Assembly (NCBI GenBank): GCA_964384205.1 | Contig: CAYLKS010000063.1 | Span: forward strand, 1 to 16,478 | Direction: 5' to 3' | Origin: CAYLKS01 sp964384205 [NCBI: uncultured bacterium] | GTDB taxonomy: Bacteria; JAGOEH01 | DNA: 16,478 nucleotides | Part shown: one piece after another, positions 15,559 to 16,478 of the stretch | How positions within the stretch are numbered: position 1 is the stretch's first letter | How the letters are laid out: each line of letters begins with the position of its first letter | Made by a program: the position numbers and the translations under genes | Notes under the pieces: generated by a model | Seen by the model: the letters and a program-made list of their open reading frames with translations, nothing else | Told to the model about the DNA's origin: nothing | Database searches by the model: none

Positions 15559-16440
15559 ATGGCTTTCGATTTATTAAAAAAAGAAATAGATTTCGTAAAA
15601 TCAGAAGTAGAAAAATGGCTTGATAAATTATTACCAGCTGATTCCGAATACCCAGAAAGATTACATCAGGCCATGCGGTATTCAATTTTTGCTGGTGGAA
15701 AAAGATTAAGACCATTCCTGGCATATCTTGGATTTAAAATTGCGAATGGTACTGAACTTGATCAGGTTTTTAAATTAGGTGCTGCTTTAGAAATGATACA
15801 TACCTATACATTAATTCATGATGATTTGCCAAGTATGGATAATGATGACCTAAGAAGAGGAAAACCTACATGTCATAAACAATTTGATGAAGCAACCGCA
15901 ATACTTGCAGGTGATGCTTTATACGCCCATGCATTCTATATACTCTCTCAAGTAACCAATAATTGCAAAATTATAGAAAAAATTGCGTTTATGAGCGGGT
16001 CCTACGGCATTGTCGGTGGTCAAATGGCTGACATACTATCAGAAGGGGAAGACATAGATTTAAACACACTGGAATATATACATAAAAATAAAACTGCTGT
16101 TTTTATTGCAAATTCTATAAGCCTTGGTGCATTACTTGCTCAACCAGAAAATAATTTTATTAGTAGTAAATTATTTGACTATGGATTAAATATAGGGCTT
16201 GCATTTCAAATTATAGATGACATATTAGATGTTATTGGAGATGAAAAAATTTTAGGAAAACCTATCGGTTCTGACGCAAATCTTAATAAAGCTACTTTCC
16301 CTAAATTAGTAGGACTGGAAAAATCAAAAGAAATTGCTCATGACTATATTGAAAAATCAAAAGAAATTGCTAAAATTTTTGTTGATTACAGGGAGATTTT
16401 AAACGAATTATCGGATTTTATTATAAATAGAATGTATTAA
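15559..16440 (+). CDS. ispA: Farnesyl (geranyl) diphosphate synthase
   Basis: Trans-prenyltransferase that condenses isopentenyl diphosphate with allylic diphosphates to make the C15 (possibly C20) precursor for quinones and undecaprenyl phosphate. The 293-residue length is typical. The first Asp-rich motif is D88-D89-LPSM-D94 followed by DDLRRGKPT, with the two-residue insertion of bacterial type II enzymes. The second is D220-D221-IL-D224. GGKRLRP (46-52) and KATFPKL (244-250) complete the substrate site. HTYTLIHDD before the first motif matches E. coli IspA, favouring farnesyl product length. AGGAG (15549-15553) precedes the ATG. Confidence 0.95.
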   Translation: MAFDLLKKEIDFVKSEVEKWLDKLLPADSEYPERLHQAMRYSIFAGGKRLRPFLAYLGFKIANGTELDQVFKLGAALEMIHTYTLIHDDLPSMDNDDLRRGKPTCHKQFDEATAILAGDALYAHAFYILSQVTNNCKIIEKIAFMSGSYGIVGGQMADILSEGEDIDLNTLEYIHKNKTAVFIANSISLGALLAQPENNFISSKLFDYGLNIGLAFQIIDDILDVIGDEKILGKPIGSDANLNKATFPKLVGLEKSKEIAHDYIEKSKEIAKIFVDYREILNELSDFIINRMY

Positions 16441-16478
16441 CATTTTAAATAACATCTTAACAAATAAAATCTTAGCTG

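Noticed and set aside
15440-15724. Minus-strand frame over xseB/ispA
   Set aside because: Antisense of two well-supported housekeeping genes, with no family resemblance.

Overview
The window is AT-rich (roughly 30% G+C by eye). It reads as a bacterial chromosome of an anaerobe with a chemotaxis system. It has TTG/ATG starts with AGGAG-type ribosome sites, tightly overlapping operons, an [FeFe]-hydrogenase-related iron-sulfur gene cluster and a bacterial type II farnesyl diphosphate synthase. The phylum cannot be fixed from this sequence alone. A low-GC anaerobic lineage such as Cloacimonadota or a relative would fit, but that is a guess.

Region 1 (1-7159, minus strand) is a two-gene restriction/defence-type operon. 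A good sigma-70-like promoter (7131-7159) precedes a 1061-residue PLD-nuclease/SF2-helicase (3851-7036). After 13 nt follows a very large Eco57I-type restriction-methylase (3837 down to 1). That methylase frame has no stop codon anywhere in the window and runs off the left edge. Its C-terminus is interrupted, in frame, by a 216-codon insert (52-699). The insert carries a DUF559/Vsr-like endonuclease domain flanked by GC-rich hairpin repeats and bounded by a 20-bp near-perfect inverted repeat. The two genes together hold three distinct nuclease modules.

Region 2 (7160-7741) holds no intact gene. It contains a decayed IS481-like transposase (about 7341-7628, minus strand), recognisable by its N-terminal helix-turn-helix and a QTDNG catalytic-core segment, and a short direct repeat near one end.

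Region 3 (7742-10432, plus strand) is a promoter followed by two coupled genes. The first is a full-length homologue of the glucokinase regulatory protein/MurQ superfamily with tandem SIS domains and a TTG start. The second is a lysylphosphatidylglycerol-synthase-type (flippase-like) membrane protein.

Region 4 (10447-16440, plus strand) is one long co-directional run, probably a single operon. It starts with a CheZ-like phosphatase and continues with a DRTGG protein, an RsbW-like ATPase, a hydrogenase-like iron-sulfur protein, a second DRTGG protein, a PHP phosphoesterase, a second HATPase and a thioredoxin-fold [2Fe-2S] protein. It ends with the housekeeping isoprenoid-locus genes xseB and ispA. 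The middle part resembles the gene set that accompanies electron-bifurcating [FeFe]-hydrogenases in anaerobes, but no catalytic hydrogenase subunit follows here. The hydrogenase-like protein keeps its cluster cysteines and lacks the proton-relay cysteine. I infer a redox- or hydrogen-sensing signalling module, possibly linked to chemotaxis through CheZ.
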